Counted from the stretch's first letter, positions 11,418-22,203 are shown. The stretch: DNA of 64,000 bases from Endomicrobium sp. (GCA_031262585.1 JAISHK010000004.1:62001-126000), one strand, 5' to 3'. Notes: generated from the letters alone by a model not told the origin. Numbers and translations: made by a program.

Positions 11418-12728
11418 TTATAATTTTACAACAAGTTTTTTAAAAAACTCACCGCGTTCTTCAAAATTATTAAATTGATCAAACGAGGCACAAGCTGGAG
11501 AAAATAACACAATATCCCCTGAAACAGCGACTTTAGATATTTGATTTAAGGCATTTTCTACGGTATCTGAATTAAAAAATATAGACAAATTCAACAAATC
11601 TTCTTTTATTTTATTCGCAGCCTCTCCTATAAGAAAAACAGCTTTAACTTTTTGCTTTATAAGTTTTTTTAACGGCGTGTACGACATGCCTTTATCACGT
11701 CCACCAAGAATAAGTAAAATATTTCCATTAAAAGATTCAATAGCGGCTTTTGTAGAATCAATATTCGTTGATTTGGAATCGTTATAATAATCAACACCAT
11801 TTAATCTTCTTACAAATTTAATTCTATGCTCCATTCCTTCATACTCAGAAATAATTTTTTCTATAATATCAAGTTTAATGCCAATTACATAAGTAGTCGC
11901 TACCGCTGCGAGAATATTTTCCATATTATGCATACCTACAATATTAATTTTTGGACTTATTTCCATGCATTTTTTACCATTCTTTACAACTATTTTTCCA
12001 TTATTACAAAATATTCCATTTTGTAGAAATTGCTTGCTAAAAAAAATTACTTTAGCTTTAGATTTTATAGCTATTTTTCTGCAAATTTTATCATCATAAT
12101 TTATCACTAAAAAATCTCTTTTTTTCTGATTTATAAACACATTTTCTTTAGCTCTTATATAAGCTTTCATCGTTTTATGACGCTTTAAATGATCTGGTGT
12201 AATATTTAATAATACAGACACATTAGGTCTAAAATCACAAGTGTCTTCAAGTTGGTAACTTGAAAGCTCCATAATAATATAAGTTTTTTTTGTAGTTTTC
12301 AGTGCCATACTAGCTAGAGGGCAGCCTATATTTCCTACAACTATAGAATTCTGCCGTGAATATTTTATTATCTTTGAAATTAAATCTGTAGTAGTTGTTT
12401 TACCATTTGTACCTGTAACTGCTATAATTTTTTTATATTTTGAATTTTTGAGAGAAAAAGCAAGTTCACTCATAACTTTTATTTTTCGATTAACAGCTTT
12501 TTTTAAAATAGAAATATTCGTACTAATGCCTGGACTCTTTATAATTATTTTTGAATTTAAAATTTTATCTGAATGTTTACCAAGTTCTATAACAACTTTT
12601 TTGTCCAAACCGTTTATTTTATGTTCTTCATTATCACTTGCGAAAACTTTATATCCTAATTTTACAGCAAGATTAGATACAGCAATACCGCTTTTACCAA
12701 GTCCTAAAACACCTATAATTTTATCCAT
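11418..12728 (-). CDS. murD: UDP-N-acetylmuramoylalanine--D-glutamate ligase
   Basis: AVTGTNGKTTTTDLI, MEHRIKFVRRLNGVDYYNDSKSTN, LILGGRDKG. Confidence 0.96.
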   Translation of the reverse strand: MDKIIGVLGLGKSGIAVSNLAVKLGYKVFASDNEEHKINGLDKKVVIELGKHSDKILNSKIIIKSPGISTNISILKKAVNRKIKVMSELAFSLKNSKYKKIIAVTGTNGKTTTTDLISKIIKYSRQNSIVVGNIGCPLASMALKTTKKTYIIMELSSYQLEDTCDFRPNVSVLLNITPDHLKRHKTMKAYIRAKENVFINQKKRDFLVINYDDKICRKIAIKSKAKVIFFSKQFLQNGIFCNNGKIVVKNGKKCMEISPKINIVGMHNMENILAAVATTYVIGIKLDIIEKIISEYEGMEHRIKFVRRLNGVDYYNDSKSTNIDSTKAAIESFNGNILLILGGRDKGMSYTPLKKLIKQKVKAVFLIGEAANKIKEDLLNLSIFFNSDTVENALNQISKVAVSGDIVLFSPACASFDQFNNFEERGEFFKKLVVKL

Positions 12729-12734
12729 TAATAA

Positions 12735-13820
12735 TTACCTCAACTTAAGCGATGCAAACGATAATATAGCAAGAATTATCCCTACTATCCAAAATCTTAT
12801 TGTAACTTTAATTTCTGAAATACCCAACATTTCAAAATGATGATGGATCGGTGCCATTTTAAATATTCTTTTGTTTGTTTTTTTGTAATAAAATATTTGC
12901 ATAAGCACAGAAAGTGCTTCAACAACAAAAACTCCTCCTAAAAGAACTAAAATCAGTTCTTGCTTTATAAATACCGAAGTCATTCCTAAAACACCACCTA
13001 AAAATAAACTACCAGTATCACCCATAAAAACTTCAGCAGGGTACGAATTATACCACAAGAAACCTAGTCCGGCACCAATAACTGCAAATAAAAATATAGA
13101 TATTTCTCCTGAACCGGACACATTAATAATTTTTAAATAGTTAGCTATTTTAAAATGTCCAGAAAAATATGCAAAAAGAGCTAAAGATAAAGCCACTATA
13201 ATTATGTTGCCTATTGCAAGACCATCAAGTCCATCTGTTAAATTAACAGCATTAGAACTACCCACAATTATAACAATTACAAACAACATATATAAGAAAG
13301 ACAAATTTACAAAAAAACTCTTAGCAAAAGGGACGTTGATAAGTGTATTAAATTCTAAATTTGAAGGGAAAAAATTTAAATATATTGCAAGTATTAATGC
13401 AAAAAATACTTGTCCAAACAATTTCCATTTTACAGAAATACCTTTTGAGCTTTGTTTTTTTAATTTTAAATAATCGTCATAAAAACCAATAAAACCAAAC
13501 CAAATAGTCCCTATCAAAAGCCATATAATAAATCTATTATTCAATCTTGACCATAAAATTGTTGACACAATTACGGATAACAGAATAAGAACTCCACCCA
13601 TAGTTGGAGTAGAACTTTTTATTAAATGTGTTGACGGGCCATCGATCCTAACCACTTGTTTTATTTTAAATCTTATGAGTTCTTTTATAACATAAGGTCC
13701 AAATATAAAACAAATCAAAAGACTTGTTAAAATCGCCCCACCCGCTCTAAAGGTAATATATTGAAAAACATTAAAAGGAGTAAAAATATCGCTTAAATAA
13801 TAAAAAATATGATACAACAC
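12735..13820 (-). CDS. mraY: Phospho-N-acetylmuramoyl-pentapeptide transferase
   Basis: STPTMGGVLIL, NAVNLTDGLDGLAIG, FMGDTGSLFLGG, KMAPIHHHFE. Confidence 0.97.
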   Translation of the reverse strand: MLYHIFYYLSDIFTPFNVFQYITFRAGGAILTSLLICFIFGPYVIKELIRFKIKQVVRIDGPSTHLIKSSTPTMGGVLILLSVIVSTILWSRLNNRFIIWLLIGTIWFGFIGFYDDYLKLKKQSSKGISVKWKLFGQVFFALILAIYLNFFPSNLEFNTLINVPFAKSFFVNLSFLYMLFVIVIIVGSSNAVNLTDGLDGLAIGNIIIVALSLALFAYFSGHFKIANYLKIINVSGSGEISIFLFAVIGAGLGFLWYNSYPAEVFMGDTGSLFLGGVLGMTSVFIKQELILVLLGGVFVVEALSVLMQIFYYKKTNKRIFKMAPIHHHFEMLGISEIKVTIRFWIVGIILAILSFASLKLR

Positions 13821-13826
13821 TTTGTA

Positions 13827-15227
13827 TTACCTTTCTTTTTCTAAAATATCTAACAATTCAATATAAATATTTTCAAGCCTCATACCTCTAGAACCTTTAA
13901 ATAAGAAAACAGAATTACTATCAACATCAATTCGTTTTAAATTTTCTATAAGTTTACAAGGATCTTTCGTATAAAAAATTCTTTTATTATTTATATTTTT
14001 TTTTGTATAAAAACTCATTTCACCTAATAAAGTTACAGAATTTATATTATGGAAATTATTAATAAATTTTCCAAGCTCTAAATGATAATATAAAGACTTA
14101 TCGCCAAGCTCAAGCATATCTCCAAGAACAAGATTAATTTTTTTGTCATTATAAGATTCTATTACAGTTCGTATAGCTTCTCTTACCGAGGAAGGATTAG
14201 CGTTATAGGCATCATTTATTAAAACAACTCCTTGAGATGTTATTAAAGTCTCCATCCTCATTTTTGGCAAAGTAAAACTCTCTATTCCCTTCTTTATATC
14301 CTCAAGAGAAAAGCCAAAACCAATTGCACAAGACGCTGCTGCCAAAGCATTGGCAACGTTAAACCGACCTTTTGATGGTATAGATATTTTAATACTATCT
14401 TCTTCATGAAAAATAGTAAAAACAGTTTTATCAGGATACAATTTCAAATTCTTTGCATAAACATCGGCAACAGAATCCAAAGCAAAAGTAATAAATTTAT
14501 GTCTGCTCATATCAGGGGCTATTCTTAAAAACTTATCATCATTATTTATAACTATAAAACCACTTTCTTTCACATTACTAAATAAAACTTTTTTCTCTTT
14601 GTAAACACCTTTAGGAGAAATAAAAGTCTTTAAGTGAGACTCTCCTATATTTGTAATAATACCGCAATCAGGTTTCAAAATATCAGTCAGTACTTCAACT
14701 TCACCATGTAAAGACGTTCCTATCTCAAAAACACCATATTTTGTATCTGAATTTAAATTAAATATCGAAAGAGGAAGTCCTATCCTATTATTAAAATTTC
14801 CACTATTTGAAACGGTCTTACCTTTTATATTCAAAATTGAATTTAACATTTCTTTTGTCGTAGTTTTTCCATTGGAACCTGTGATACCAACTACTTTTAC
14901 ATTTTGAAATTTAGTTTTGTATCTTTTGGCAAAATTTCCAAGAGCGGCAAGAGTATCTTTTACTTTAATTAATGCAGGTATTTTTTGAACATATTTCAAC
15001 AAATTAATATCATCTCTTGAATATACTACAGATGATGCACCCATTTTTATAGCTTCTTCTATAAAATCATGCCCATCATAATTATTTCCTTTTATAGCAA
15101 AATAAACTTCATCTTTTTTTATCACTCTTGAATCAATAGAAATTCCTTTTACTAAAAGACTTGGATCACCTATTATAAATTGACCATCTATAGCAACTAT
15201 CAATTCTTTAATATAAAAAGATTCCAT
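13827..15227 (-). CDS. murF: UDP-MurNAc-tripeptide--D-Ala-D-Ala ligase
   Basis: GITGSNGKTTTKEML, NFNNRIGLPLSI, INDAYNANPSSVREAI. Confidence 0.96.
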   Translation of the reverse strand: MESFYIKELIVAIDGQFIIGDPSLLVKGISIDSRVIKKDEVYFAIKGNNYDGHDFIEEAIKMGASSVVYSRDDINLLKYVQKIPALIKVKDTLAALGNFAKRYKTKFQNVKVVGITGSNGKTTTKEMLNSILNIKGKTVSNSGNFNNRIGLPLSIFNLNSDTKYGVFEIGTSLHGEVEVLTDILKPDCGIITNIGESHLKTFISPKGVYKEKKVLFSNVKESGFIVINNDDKFLRIAPDMSRHKFITFALDSVADVYAKNLKLYPDKTVFTIFHEEDSIKISIPSKGRFNVANALAAASCAIGFGFSLEDIKKGIESFTLPKMRMETLITSQGVVLINDAYNANPSSVREAIRTVIESYNDKKINLVLGDMLELGDKSLYYHLELGKFINNFHNINSVTLLGEMSFYTKKNINNKRIFYTKDPCKLIENLKRIDVDSNSVFLFKGSRGMRLENIYIELLDILEKER

Positions 15228-16759
15228 TAAAAAATAAACTCCTTTTGCTCCATTTCTTTTAATTTAGATTTTTTCTCTTCCTCTTTTAAAATTATATATT
15301 TATTGGCAATCTCAATGTCACTAAAATGCACTCTTTGGGTCCCTATAACTTGATACGTTTCATGTCCTTTCCCAGCAAGTAAAATAACATCACCTTTATT
15401 GGCCATCATAATCGCTTCTCTTATTGCATTTTCTCTATCAATTATAACTTTATAATTATTTCTATAAGTCTTTTTTATTCCTACTTCTATATCTAAAGCT
15501 ATATTATTGGGATCCTCGGTTCTTGGATTATCAGACGTTACAAAAACAAAATCACTCATTTCTACCGCTATTTTTCCCATCACAGGCCTTTTTGTTCTGT
15601 CTCTATCTCCACCACAACCAAAAACCGTAATAATTCTTTTAGGATGCATCTTTTTTAATGCACATAAAACATTTTTTAAAGCATCATTAGTATGTGCATA
15701 ATCCAAAATTACATCAAATCCAAAATTCTTTGTATCTATTTTTTCTAGTCTTCCTGGAACTTGTTTTGAAGCACTTAATCCTTCAGCTATTTTATTAAAA
15801 GAAATTCCATTGCAAATTGACACCGCACTTGCTGCTAAAGCATTATATATGTTATGCAATCCTATATGTTTTATATTAACTTTAGCTCTTTTATCACCAA
15901 ACAATAAATCAAATTTACCACCATTGCTTGTCATTTCAACATTTTCAGCTTTAAATTCTACTTCTTTATCTTCTATAGCATAAAGCTTTACTTCAGAATT
16001 TACTGTTACTTTAGAAAGTTTTTTGCCATATTTATCGTCAGCATTAATTATAGCATACTTTTTGTTTCTTTTAACGTCTGTTCGCGAACCAATAAAAAGC
16101 ATAGATTTAGCTTTAAAATAATTATTCATGGTTTTATGAAAATCTAAATGATCTTGCGTTAAATTTGTAAAAACAACAGTATCAAAATCTATTCCATAAA
16201 CTCTATGCAAACTCAAAGCATGTGAAGAAACTTCCATAACCAGATATTTAACACCGTTATCAATCATATCTCTCATAATTTTATAAATATCAGGCGATTG
16301 AGGTGTCGTATTAAGAGCACTTATAACATTCTCCTTATATCTATAGTTGATAGTACCTATAACACCACAATCTATACCAGCACCTGCAAATATGCTTTCA
16401 ATCATATAAGCAATAGTTGTTTTACCATTTGTACCTGTAATACCTATAATATTTAATTCTCTATCCGGATAGTTATAAAATTTTGCACAAAAAACAGCCA
16501 TAAATATAAAAATATTTTCAACTACTACTTGAACTGCAGAAATTAAATCGTATTTTAAATCAGTAATCACCACAGAAGCACCTTTCTTAATTGCTTCATT
16601 AATATATTTTCTACCATCAGTATTATGACCAGGAAGAGCAAAAAAAGCACAATCCTTGGAAATTGTTCTTGAATCATAAGAAATTCCAGTGACATTAACA
16701 TCATCATTACCAATTATAATTACATTAACATCAGATAAAATTTCTTTAAGTTTCATCAT
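15227..16759 (-). CDS. murE: UDP-MurNAc-L-Ala-D-Glu--diaminopimelate-type ligase
   Basis: GITGTNGKTTIAYMIESI, MEVSSHALSLHRV, TSDNPRTEDPN, LLAGKGHETYQ. Confidence 0.96.
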   Translation of the reverse strand: MMKLKEILSDVNVIIIGNDDVNVTGISYDSRTISKDCAFFALPGHNTDGRKYINEAIKKGASVVITDLKYDLISAVQVVVENIFIFMAVFCAKFYNYPDRELNIIGITGTNGKTTIAYMIESIFAGAGIDCGVIGTINYRYKENVISALNTTPQSPDIYKIMRDMIDNGVKYLVMEVSSHALSLHRVYGIDFDTVVFTNLTQDHLDFHKTMNNYFKAKSMLFIGSRTDVKRNKKYAIINADDKYGKKLSKVTVNSEVKLYAIEDKEVEFKAENVEMTSNGGKFDLLFGDKRAKVNIKHIGLHNIYNALAASAVSICNGISFNKIAEGLSASKQVPGRLEKIDTKNFGFDVILDYAHTNDALKNVLCALKKMHPKRIITVFGCGGDRDRTKRPVMGKIAVEMSDFVFVTSDNPRTEDPNNIALDIEVGIKKTYRNNYKVIIDRENAIREAIMMANKGDVILLAGKGHETYQVIGTQRVHFSDIEIANKYIILKEEEKKSKLKEMEQKEFIF

Positions 16760-16828
16760 TACTCCTTTTATAAAATTCCCTATTATTTATTTTAGTAAAA
16801 AGTAACAAATATTTAACATTATTTAACA

Positions 16829-18550
16829 TTATTTAATTATATCATCTTTTTCTACACCTAAATATTCTGTAACTCGCTTAGCAATAGCTGCAAAAATAGG
16901 AGAAGCTACTGAAGAAGCATAATAACTTCCACCTTTTGGTTCATCAATAATAACAAGTATGACAACTTTCGGATTCATTGCAGGAATCATGCCACAAAAA
17001 GAAGCAGTATAACACTTTGTTGAGTAAGTCTTTGTAATTAAATCAACCTTTTGAGCAGTTCCCGTTTTGCCTCCAACAGTATATCCTAAAATTTTTGCAT
17101 TTTTCCCAGTACCAAAATCTACTGCATTTTTTAAAATTTTTTTTAACTGACGAGCTGTTTCAACCGAAACTACTCTTCTTATCTCTTTTGACTTAAAAAT
17201 GTTTGATTCCGTTTTATCGTATAAATTTTCTATTTTTTGCACTACATACGGTTTTTTTAGTACACCATCGTTTGCAATACAAGAAAAAGCATTTATTAGT
17301 TGAACAGCTGTAACGCCTATACCTTGTCCAAAAGAAATATTGGGCAACGTTAGAGAATTCCAATTTTTTATCTCCATTAAAAGACCTTTAGCTTCACCAG
17401 GCAAATCTATACCTGTAAGCGAATAAAATCCAAATTTTCTTATATACCTATAAAAATCTTCTTTGCCTAATTTTTGTGCAATTTTTATCACGCCTATGTT
17501 TGAAGAAATTTCCATTATTCTACTTAAAGACACTAACTCTTTCACTTTATGATCATCTTTTATTGTATGACCTGCAATTCTAAATTTACCATTCTCCAAA
17601 TAAAACTTATCAGAATATTTTACTTTTCCTGTTTCTAAAGCTGCAGCAATTGCAACAACTTTAAAAGTTGAACCTGGTTCATATACATCACTTATGGCAG
17701 CATTTCTTAAAAAACCTATATTTTTAATTTTAGTTGAAGAATTAAAATCAGGTAAGGATACCATAGCAAGAATTTTTCCCTCCGTTGGATCTTGAACTAT
17801 ACATATAGCTTTTTTGGCATTATATTTTTTAAAAGCATTTCTTAACTCTTGTTCTGCTATAAATTGTATGTTCCTATCTATGCAAAGTTCAACATTTTGA
17901 CCCTGCAATTTCAAACCATCAATAAATTTATCGCGTATCACATGACCTAATCCATCCCTGTACATTTTTGTCGTAATATAATTTCCAGAAAGATAAGAAT
18001 TATACATTTTTTCTATTCCTTCTAAGCCATTTCCATCACAATCTGTTATTCCAAGAATATGAGAAAGCAATCTTCCTTCAGGATACTGTCTTGTGTATTT
18101 ACTTTCAAATCCAATTCCTTTTAACTTTTCATTTTTTATATTATTCACAATATCCATATTAACATTAAACGCTATAGGCACATAAGCAGCATTTCCAAAA
18201 TCACTAATTCTTTTCTCTTTAATCTTTATTCCATTTTTAAATAAAACCGTCTTTACTTTATTAAAATCTTCAATTATTCTAGTATCAAGAAAAACAGTAT
18301 ACCGTTTCACACTTGTTGCAAGAATATTCGCTCTTGAATCTAAAATATTACCTCGTTTAGGTATCTCAATATTTTTACGATTTACCATTCTATCAACAAC
18401 ACGATTTATCTTACTATGAAGAAAAATCTGTACATATATAAGTTTTAAAAGCAACAGAAAAAAGACTGTCAGCACTATAATCGCCAGCACAGTCTTTCTA
18501 TTATTTTCATCTTTTGTGTTTTTTTTCATTTTTAGATGAACCTTAATCAA
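16829..18550 (-). CDS. ftsI: Penicillin-binding protein, transpeptidase (FtsI/PBP2 family)
   Basis: YEPGSTFKVVAIAAALE (SxxK), SSN motif (SSNIGVIKIA), VGGKTGTAQKVD (KTG). Confidence 0.93.
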   Translation of the reverse strand: MIKVHLKMKKNTKDENNRKTVLAIIVLTVFFLLLLKLIYVQIFLHSKINRVVDRMVNRKNIEIPKRGNILDSRANILATSVKRYTVFLDTRIIEDFNKVKTVLFKNGIKIKEKRISDFGNAAYVPIAFNVNMDIVNNIKNEKLKGIGFESKYTRQYPEGRLLSHILGITDCDGNGLEGIEKMYNSYLSGNYITTKMYRDGLGHVIRDKFIDGLKLQGQNVELCIDRNIQFIAEQELRNAFKKYNAKKAICIVQDPTEGKILAMVSLPDFNSSTKIKNIGFLRNAAISDVYEPGSTFKVVAIAAALETGKVKYSDKFYLENGKFRIAGHTIKDDHKVKELVSLSRIMEISSNIGVIKIAQKLGKEDFYRYIRKFGFYSLTGIDLPGEAKGLLMEIKNWNSLTLPNISFGQGIGVTAVQLINAFSCIANDGVLKKPYVVQKIENLYDKTESNIFKSKEIRRVVSVETARQLKKILKNAVDFGTGKNAKILGYTVGGKTGTAQKVDLITKTYSTKCYTASFCGMIPAMNPKVVILVIIDEPKGGSYYASSVASPIFAAIAKRVTEYLGVEKDDIIK

Positions 18551-18794
18551 TATAAATTATAGATTTTTCATCAGGACACAAAAGACCTTTTTCATTTGCA
18601 ATTTTATACATCTTTTCCAAAGAAAGTATAGAATTGATTTTTAATCTTAAAATATCATTTTCAGAATTAATTTTATCATATTCAACTTGAAGATTATTCA
18701 CTTTATATGCTAATCTTGTAGATATATTTTGTTGCCACAGATAAACAAAAATACTAAAAATTATGAACGTAATTAATAAAAATGATTTATACAT
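18543..18794 (-). CDS. ftsL: FtsL-like small division protein
   Basis: 83 aa, N-terminal TM followed by short coiled coil, located between rsmH and ftsI. Confidence 0.65.
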   Translation of the reverse strand: MYKSFLLITFIIFSIFVYLWQQNISTRLAYKVNNLQVEYDKINSENDILRLKINSILSLEKMYKIANEKGLLCPDEKSIIYID

Positions 18795-19662
18795 TTATCT
18801 TCTCTGCAACTCTCATTTTTGCACTTCTACTTCTTGCGTTATTTTTTGTCTCTTCGCTGGAGGCAGTAATAACTTTTTTCGTAAGAATTTTATATATTCC
18901 GCCAACAGAATTTTGTTTAAAATCATGCTTAACTATTCTATCTTCCAAAGAATGAAAACTTATAACTACAATTCTACCATTAAGATTTAGTAATTCTGGA
19001 ACATTACTAAGTAAAATTTTTAAATTTTCAAGCTCTCTATTTACAAAAATTCTCAGAGCTTGAAAAACTTTTGTTGCAGGATTTATTCTTTTTTTATATT
19101 TTTTTACTGAAGCAATTATAGATTGCAATTCATATGCCGTATTTATTATGCCTCTTTTTCTTCTAGCAATAATCGCTGATGCAATTTCCTTTGATTTATA
19201 CTCTTGTCCATATTTATAAAAAATATTGGCTAATTCTTCATTAGAATAAAAATTAACAACTTCCTTTGCAGTTAACAAATTTCTTTTATCCATTCTCATG
19301 TCAAGAATATTAGAATTAAAAGAAAACCCTCTATTTAAATCATCAAATTGTTTTGAAGAAACACCAATGTCAGCTAAGATACCATCAACTTTTTTTACAT
19401 TCATATTAAATAAAGTTTTTTTTATATTTTTAAAATTTTCTCTAACAAAAATTACTCTATTTTTAAATTCTTTTTCTCTTTCAAAAAACATTTTTGAAGC
19501 ATCTTCATCCCAGTCAAATGTTATTACTTTAATATCTCTAAACTTTTTAAGAAGATATGAAGTATGTTCTCCACCACCAAAAGTACAATCAACGTATAGT
19601 CCATTAGAATTATTCACTAAATATTGCGATATTTCTAAAGGCATTACCGGAATATGATACAT
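18787..19662 (-). CDS. rsmH: 16S rRNA (cytosine(1402)-N(4))-methyltransferase
   Basis: YHIPVMPLEISQYL, DCTFGGGEHTSYLL, ILADIGVSSKQFDDLNRGFSF, VISFHSLEDRIVK. Confidence 0.97.
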   Translation of the reverse strand: MYHIPVMPLEISQYLVNNSNGLYVDCTFGGGEHTSYLLKKFRDIKVITFDWDEDASKMFFEREKEFKNRVIFVRENFKNIKKTLFNMNVKKVDGILADIGVSSKQFDDLNRGFSFNSNILDMRMDKRNLLTAKEVVNFYSNEELANIFYKYGQEYKSKEIASAIIARRKRGIINTAYELQSIIASVKKYKKRINPATKVFQALRIFVNRELENLKILLSNVPELLNLNGRIVVISFHSLEDRIVKHDFKQNSVGGIYKILTKKVITASSEETKNNARSRSAKMRVAEKINV

Positions 19663-19678
19663 TTATTATACACACATC

Positions 19679-20032
19679 CTATTTAGAAATAAACATTTTT
19701 ACAGCTATAAAAAATAAAACAAATGCAAACATTTTCTTTAAAATATGTTCAGGAACAGCATCAACAACACTAGCCCCCAAAAATCCACCTATTACAAAAC
19801 CAATACCTATTAAAGCAGCAATAGTAAGATTTACATATCCTTTTTTATAATACACAAGCATTGAAAAGAAACTCAAACATATCACCGCAAGAGCTGTTCC
19901 TTGAGCCTGATGCTGACTCATCTTTAAAAAAATAAGCATAAATGGAATTAAAATAGTAGAACCACCGATACCTAAAAGACCACCTAAAATCCCAGCACTT
20001 GTACCTATTATAATATAAATTAAAAACCCCAT
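19679..20032 (-). CDS. TauE/SafE (TSUP) family membrane protein, half-length form
   Basis: 117 aa; GGLLGIGGSTILIPFMLIFLKMSQHQAQGTALAV and a second GFLGA motif. Confidence 0.8.
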   Translation of the reverse strand: MGFLIYIIIGTSAGILGGLLGIGGSTILIPFMLIFLKMSQHQAQGTALAVICLSFFSMLVYYKKGYVNLTIAALIGIGFVIGGFLGASVVDAVPEHILKKMFAFVLFFIAVKMFISK

Positions 20033-20129
20033 TAACCCTTACCATAACATGTTTTTGCATTAAATAAAATATATTTTCATATCTACTTTAGCACAACAAC
20101 AACTACATTTATCATGCAACTTTATAAAG

Positions 20130-20472
20130 ATGGATTATACACCGAATTCTGTCTTTTAACCAAAATTAAAAGTGCAATCATTTCTCTGCCGTTAAAATTG
20201 CTCATAACGGTCAAGCGGCTATAAACTCTCTCTCAGCCTTGCTTTCCGGTAAGGATTTAGCCGTTTCATCTTTTGCATTACTGCAAAAACTTATCCTTTC
20301 TCAAGGATACTTTTTCCGTTTCTGAAAAAAGCGTCTCTGTTCGCACCTCTGCTTTTACAAGCGACAGGTATTACCTGTTACCGTTTACTACACAACAACA
20401 TCATCAAATATGCAGTTAAAGTTCGGACTTTCCTCTTTACAATAAATGCAAAGCGATTGCATATCCATCCTT
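20130..20472 (-). ncRNA. rnpB: RNase P RNA (bacterial)
   Basis: Reverse strand begins AAGGATGGATATGCAATCGC...GAGGAAAGTCCGAACTT and ends ...ACAGAATTCGGTGTATAATCCATC; these are the conserved 5' (P4) and 3' RNase P signatures. Confidence 0.88.
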
Positions 20473-21081
20473 ATAAAATATTTTATCTTTTCAACAATAT
20501 TCTTAAACAATTAGCACAAAACGCCAACACTTGCTCTTTTAAGCTTGACCAATAAGGTAAGGTCTTAATAATACCTTTCATTATTTCCACGCCATCTATA
20601 ATTTTCAGCGTCAATTACAGCATAATCGCTTATTTATTTTACACAATTTACAATTTCTCGTATTGTGGATTTATATTCTTCTCCCGTTTTTCTATACTAA
20701 TCCTTACGAATCCCTTTTCCCACAAATTTCAAATCCATTTTATGTTTATTGTATTTTAAAATTCTTTTAAATCTTTATCAAAAGATTTCATAATTTAAAC
20801 TCTACGTTTATTTTATCCATTAACTTTAAAAAACTCATATTTAAAAACACTGTTTAATTCTATAGAATATTCATCTGTGCTTTTTCTCCTGCTGGATATT
20901 CGTTTCATCTTTCTTTATGTCCAAAGCTTTATTTTACCATCAATCAACAATAAAACCTGTGCCAAATTATAATTTGATATCATCAATTTTAATGCCGTAA
21001 TTTACAACAACTCTAAATCTTTATTGTAAATTACCCACCCATATGTCATTTATTTAACTCTAATTTCAAAACCAGCCACAG

Positions 21082-21154
21082 TGGGTAGTGCAGGACTTGA
21101 ACCTGCGACCACTCGCGTGTGAGACGAGTACTCTTCCACTGAGCTAACTACCCA
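21082..21154 (-). tRNA. tRNA-Val(CAC)
   Basis: Reverse strand: TGGGTAGTTAGCTCAGTGGAAGAGTACTCGTCTCACACGCGAGTGGTCGCAGGTTCAAGTCCTGCACTACCCA; loop CTCACAC. Confidence 0.88.
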
Positions 21155-21189
21155 TCCATCATTGAATTATAGCAAATTTACTAAATAAA

Positions 21190-21214
21190 AAACTCCCAAT
21201 TCTTCAAGGAGTTA
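21190..21214 (-). terminator. Rho-independent terminator downstream of the CAT tRNA
   Basis: Reverse strand AACTCC-TTGAAGAATTG-GGAGTT followed by TTTTA. Confidence 0.5.
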
Positions 21215-21240
21215 TTTATACACACTTATCTTCCACACAT

Positions 21241-21315
21241 TGGGCCTGGTAGGACTTGAACCTACGACCATTCGATTATGAGTCGAGTGCTCTAACCAAC
21301 TGAGCTACAGGCCCA
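21241..21315 (-). tRNA. tRNA with CAT anticodon (tRNA-Ile2, lysidine-type, or elongator tRNA-Met)
   Basis: Reverse strand: TGGGCCTGTAGCTCAGTTGGTTAGAGCACTCGACTCATAATCGAATGGTCGTAGGTTCAAGTCCTACCAGGCCCA; loop CTCATAA. Confidence 0.88.
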
Positions 21316-21504
21316 TTAATTTATATTAATTACACCAATAATAATTGTTCATTATATTCAAAAATTCATTTTAAGTCAAATATTAAAATCATAAAATTAC
21401 AGCACTTATAACTACTTTTTTACCTATTTATTCTTATTTGTGTTAAAATTAGTTTTATATTTCTTACTAATTAAGTAAAAATAAAAAAAGAAATTCTCTT
21501 CATA

Positions 21505-22053
21505 CTACTTAATATTTTTCAATAAATCATCAATTGCGACTTCTAAAATTGTTATATCTGTAGAATTATTAATAAATGTAATATCAGCTAAATCAGCCGT
21601 TTTTTTTAACTGTTGACACGAACCTTTTGATTGTGACTCTTTTTCTTCAAGCTCAATAAATTTTTCTAGTGTTTTAGGATCTCCTATTCTTTGTCTTTTC
21701 TGCATTCTTTCAAATCGTATACTACGAGGTGCATCAACATTAATTAAAATAAAATTTCTTTTCTTTCCTAACTCTTTAATCTCATCAGAATGCCTTATTG
21801 AAGTAATACAATATTTTCTATTTAAATCCATTTTATCTAAAACTTTTTTAGCAAGTACGCCATTCCCATTTTCTTCTCTAAGCTTAGTTCCAAATTTTAT
21901 AAGATTTTTCCTTGTAGGTTCAATATTTTTTTCTTTCATTATTTCTCTTATAACATCAGATAAAGAAAAGTGTTTATATTCATGCTTCCTGACAATATAT
22001 TCTGCTATTGTATCCTTACCAGAACAATATGAACCTGTCAACCCTATAATCAT
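21505..22053 (-). CDS. P-loop nucleotide kinase-like protein (dephospho-CoA kinase/dNMP-kinase-like AAA family)
   Basis: IIGLTGSYCSGKDTIAEYIV Walker A and ITSIRHSDEIKEL. Confidence 0.7.
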   Translation of the reverse strand: MIIGLTGSYCSGKDTIAEYIVRKHEYKHFSLSDVIREIMKEKNIEPTRKNLIKFGTKLREENGNGVLAKKVLDKMDLNRKYCITSIRHSDEIKELGKKRNFILINVDAPRSIRFERMQKRQRIGDPKTLEKFIELEEKESQSKGSCQQLKKTADLADITFINNSTDITILEVAIDDLLKNIK

Positions 22054-22203
22054 TTTTTACCCGCTCCAAACTTAGTATAATTCCATTTTTGACATTTTAA
22101 CACTTACACAAGCACTTAATTCTTATTTCTAAACAACAAAATTAAATCATAATTAAACATCGTTTAATAATGTTATTAATAATATATACAAGCAAAAAAC
22201 AGA

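Noticed and set aside
12448-12840. 130 aa + strand ORF
   Set aside because: Antisense to murD/mraY; shadow ORF.
16810-16835. Short tandem atttaacatt repeats
   Set aside because: About two and a half AT-rich copies at the end of ftsI; too short to support function.
19845-20060. 71 aa minus-strand ORF overlapping the TSUP gene
   Set aside because: Alternative frame of the TSUP coding sequence; no recognisable product.
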